From an uncultured Prevotellaceae bacterium (lineage in GTDB: Bacteria; Bacteroidota; Bacteroidia; Bacteroidales; Bacteroidaceae), in assembly GCA_902776545.1 (NCBI GenBank), contig CACYQO010000006.1, positions 1 through 64,000 on the forward strand: a DNA stretch of 64,000 bases, written 5' to 3'. Positions 63,999 through 64,000 of this stretch are shown in pieces; position 1 is the stretch's first letter; every line of letters starts with the position of its first letter. A program made the translations under genes and the position numbers. Below the pieces are notes generated by a model. That model saw only the letters and a program-made list of their open reading frames with translations, searched no databases and was not told the DNA's origin.

Positions 63999-64000
63999 AT

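Overview
The window looks like chromosomal DNA of a Bacteroidales bacterium, most likely Prevotella/Segatella or a close relative. Evidence: promoters with the Bacteroidetes -7 box TAnnTTTG, a SusC/SusD pair with a pectin utilisation locus, an UpxY-type antiterminator at the head of a polysaccharide locus, a Na+-pumping decarboxylase, and Mfa/FimB-like and lipobox lipoproteins. No rRNA, tRNA or CRISPR array was seen.

Layout. (1) 0.1-5.5 kb: a tight four-gene minus-strand operon: ABC-type ATPase with a TOPRIM/DUF4435-like C-terminus, a PD-(D/E)XK nuclease fused to a GHKL ATPase and a STAS-like tail, a membrane histidine kinase, and a response regulator without a recognisable DNA-binding domain. 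It is a strong candidate for an undescribed defence or signalling system. (2) 5.5-12 kb: accessory island with a decayed IS66 element that cut a GDP-fucose synthase gene, a calcineurin-phosphoesterase/STAND-like protein with a ruined P-loop plus a small partner gene, a non-coding repeat-rich stretch, a PIN-domain toxin-antitoxin pair and a porin-like gene end. (3) 12-22.3 kb: a minus-strand exopolysaccharide/capsule locus read from UpxY: Wzc-type tyrosine kinase, HAD protein, Wza-type export lipoprotein, a 57-residue membrane protein with a natural seven-histidine run, a FimB/Mfa2-like lipoprotein, a WbuC cupin-aminotransferase fusion and a PglF-type dehydratase. The island in (1)-(2) sits at its downstream end.

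(4) 22.4-31.8 kb, plus strand: AAE-family transporter, Na+-pump decarboxylase gamma (fused to a lamin-tail domain), biotin carrier and beta subunits, LuxR-type regulator, Rid-domain protein, FMN-binding protein and prolyl oligopeptidase, closed by a strong shared terminator. (5) 31.8-49.8 kb: mostly minus-strand housekeeping genes (rny, zapA, rpe, fmt, ClC channel, tsaC-like, prfC, rmlD, LysE exporter, SpoIIE phosphatase), with rmlA and an ECF sigma factor on the plus strand and a GHMP kinase-nucleotidyltransferase fusion. (6) 50-64 kb, plus strand: ROK glucokinase, then a pectin locus (GH28-GH105, PL1, CE8, SusC, frameshifted SusD, small lipoprotein). The first gene and susC share an upstream element at exactly the same distance (54 bp) from their -7 boxes.

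A second theme is the intergenic DNA. Many spacers hold long imperfect hairpins built from 9-10 bp repeats (CACAGATTA, CACGAATTA, ACGGATTATA types). Two GxxExxY (PD-(D/E)XK-fold) genes lie exactly inside the arms of such hairpins, one intact and one with its catalytic core deleted, suggesting a REP/RAYT-like mobile or domesticated system. Simple spacer repeats also appear to have entered two coding sequences in frame.
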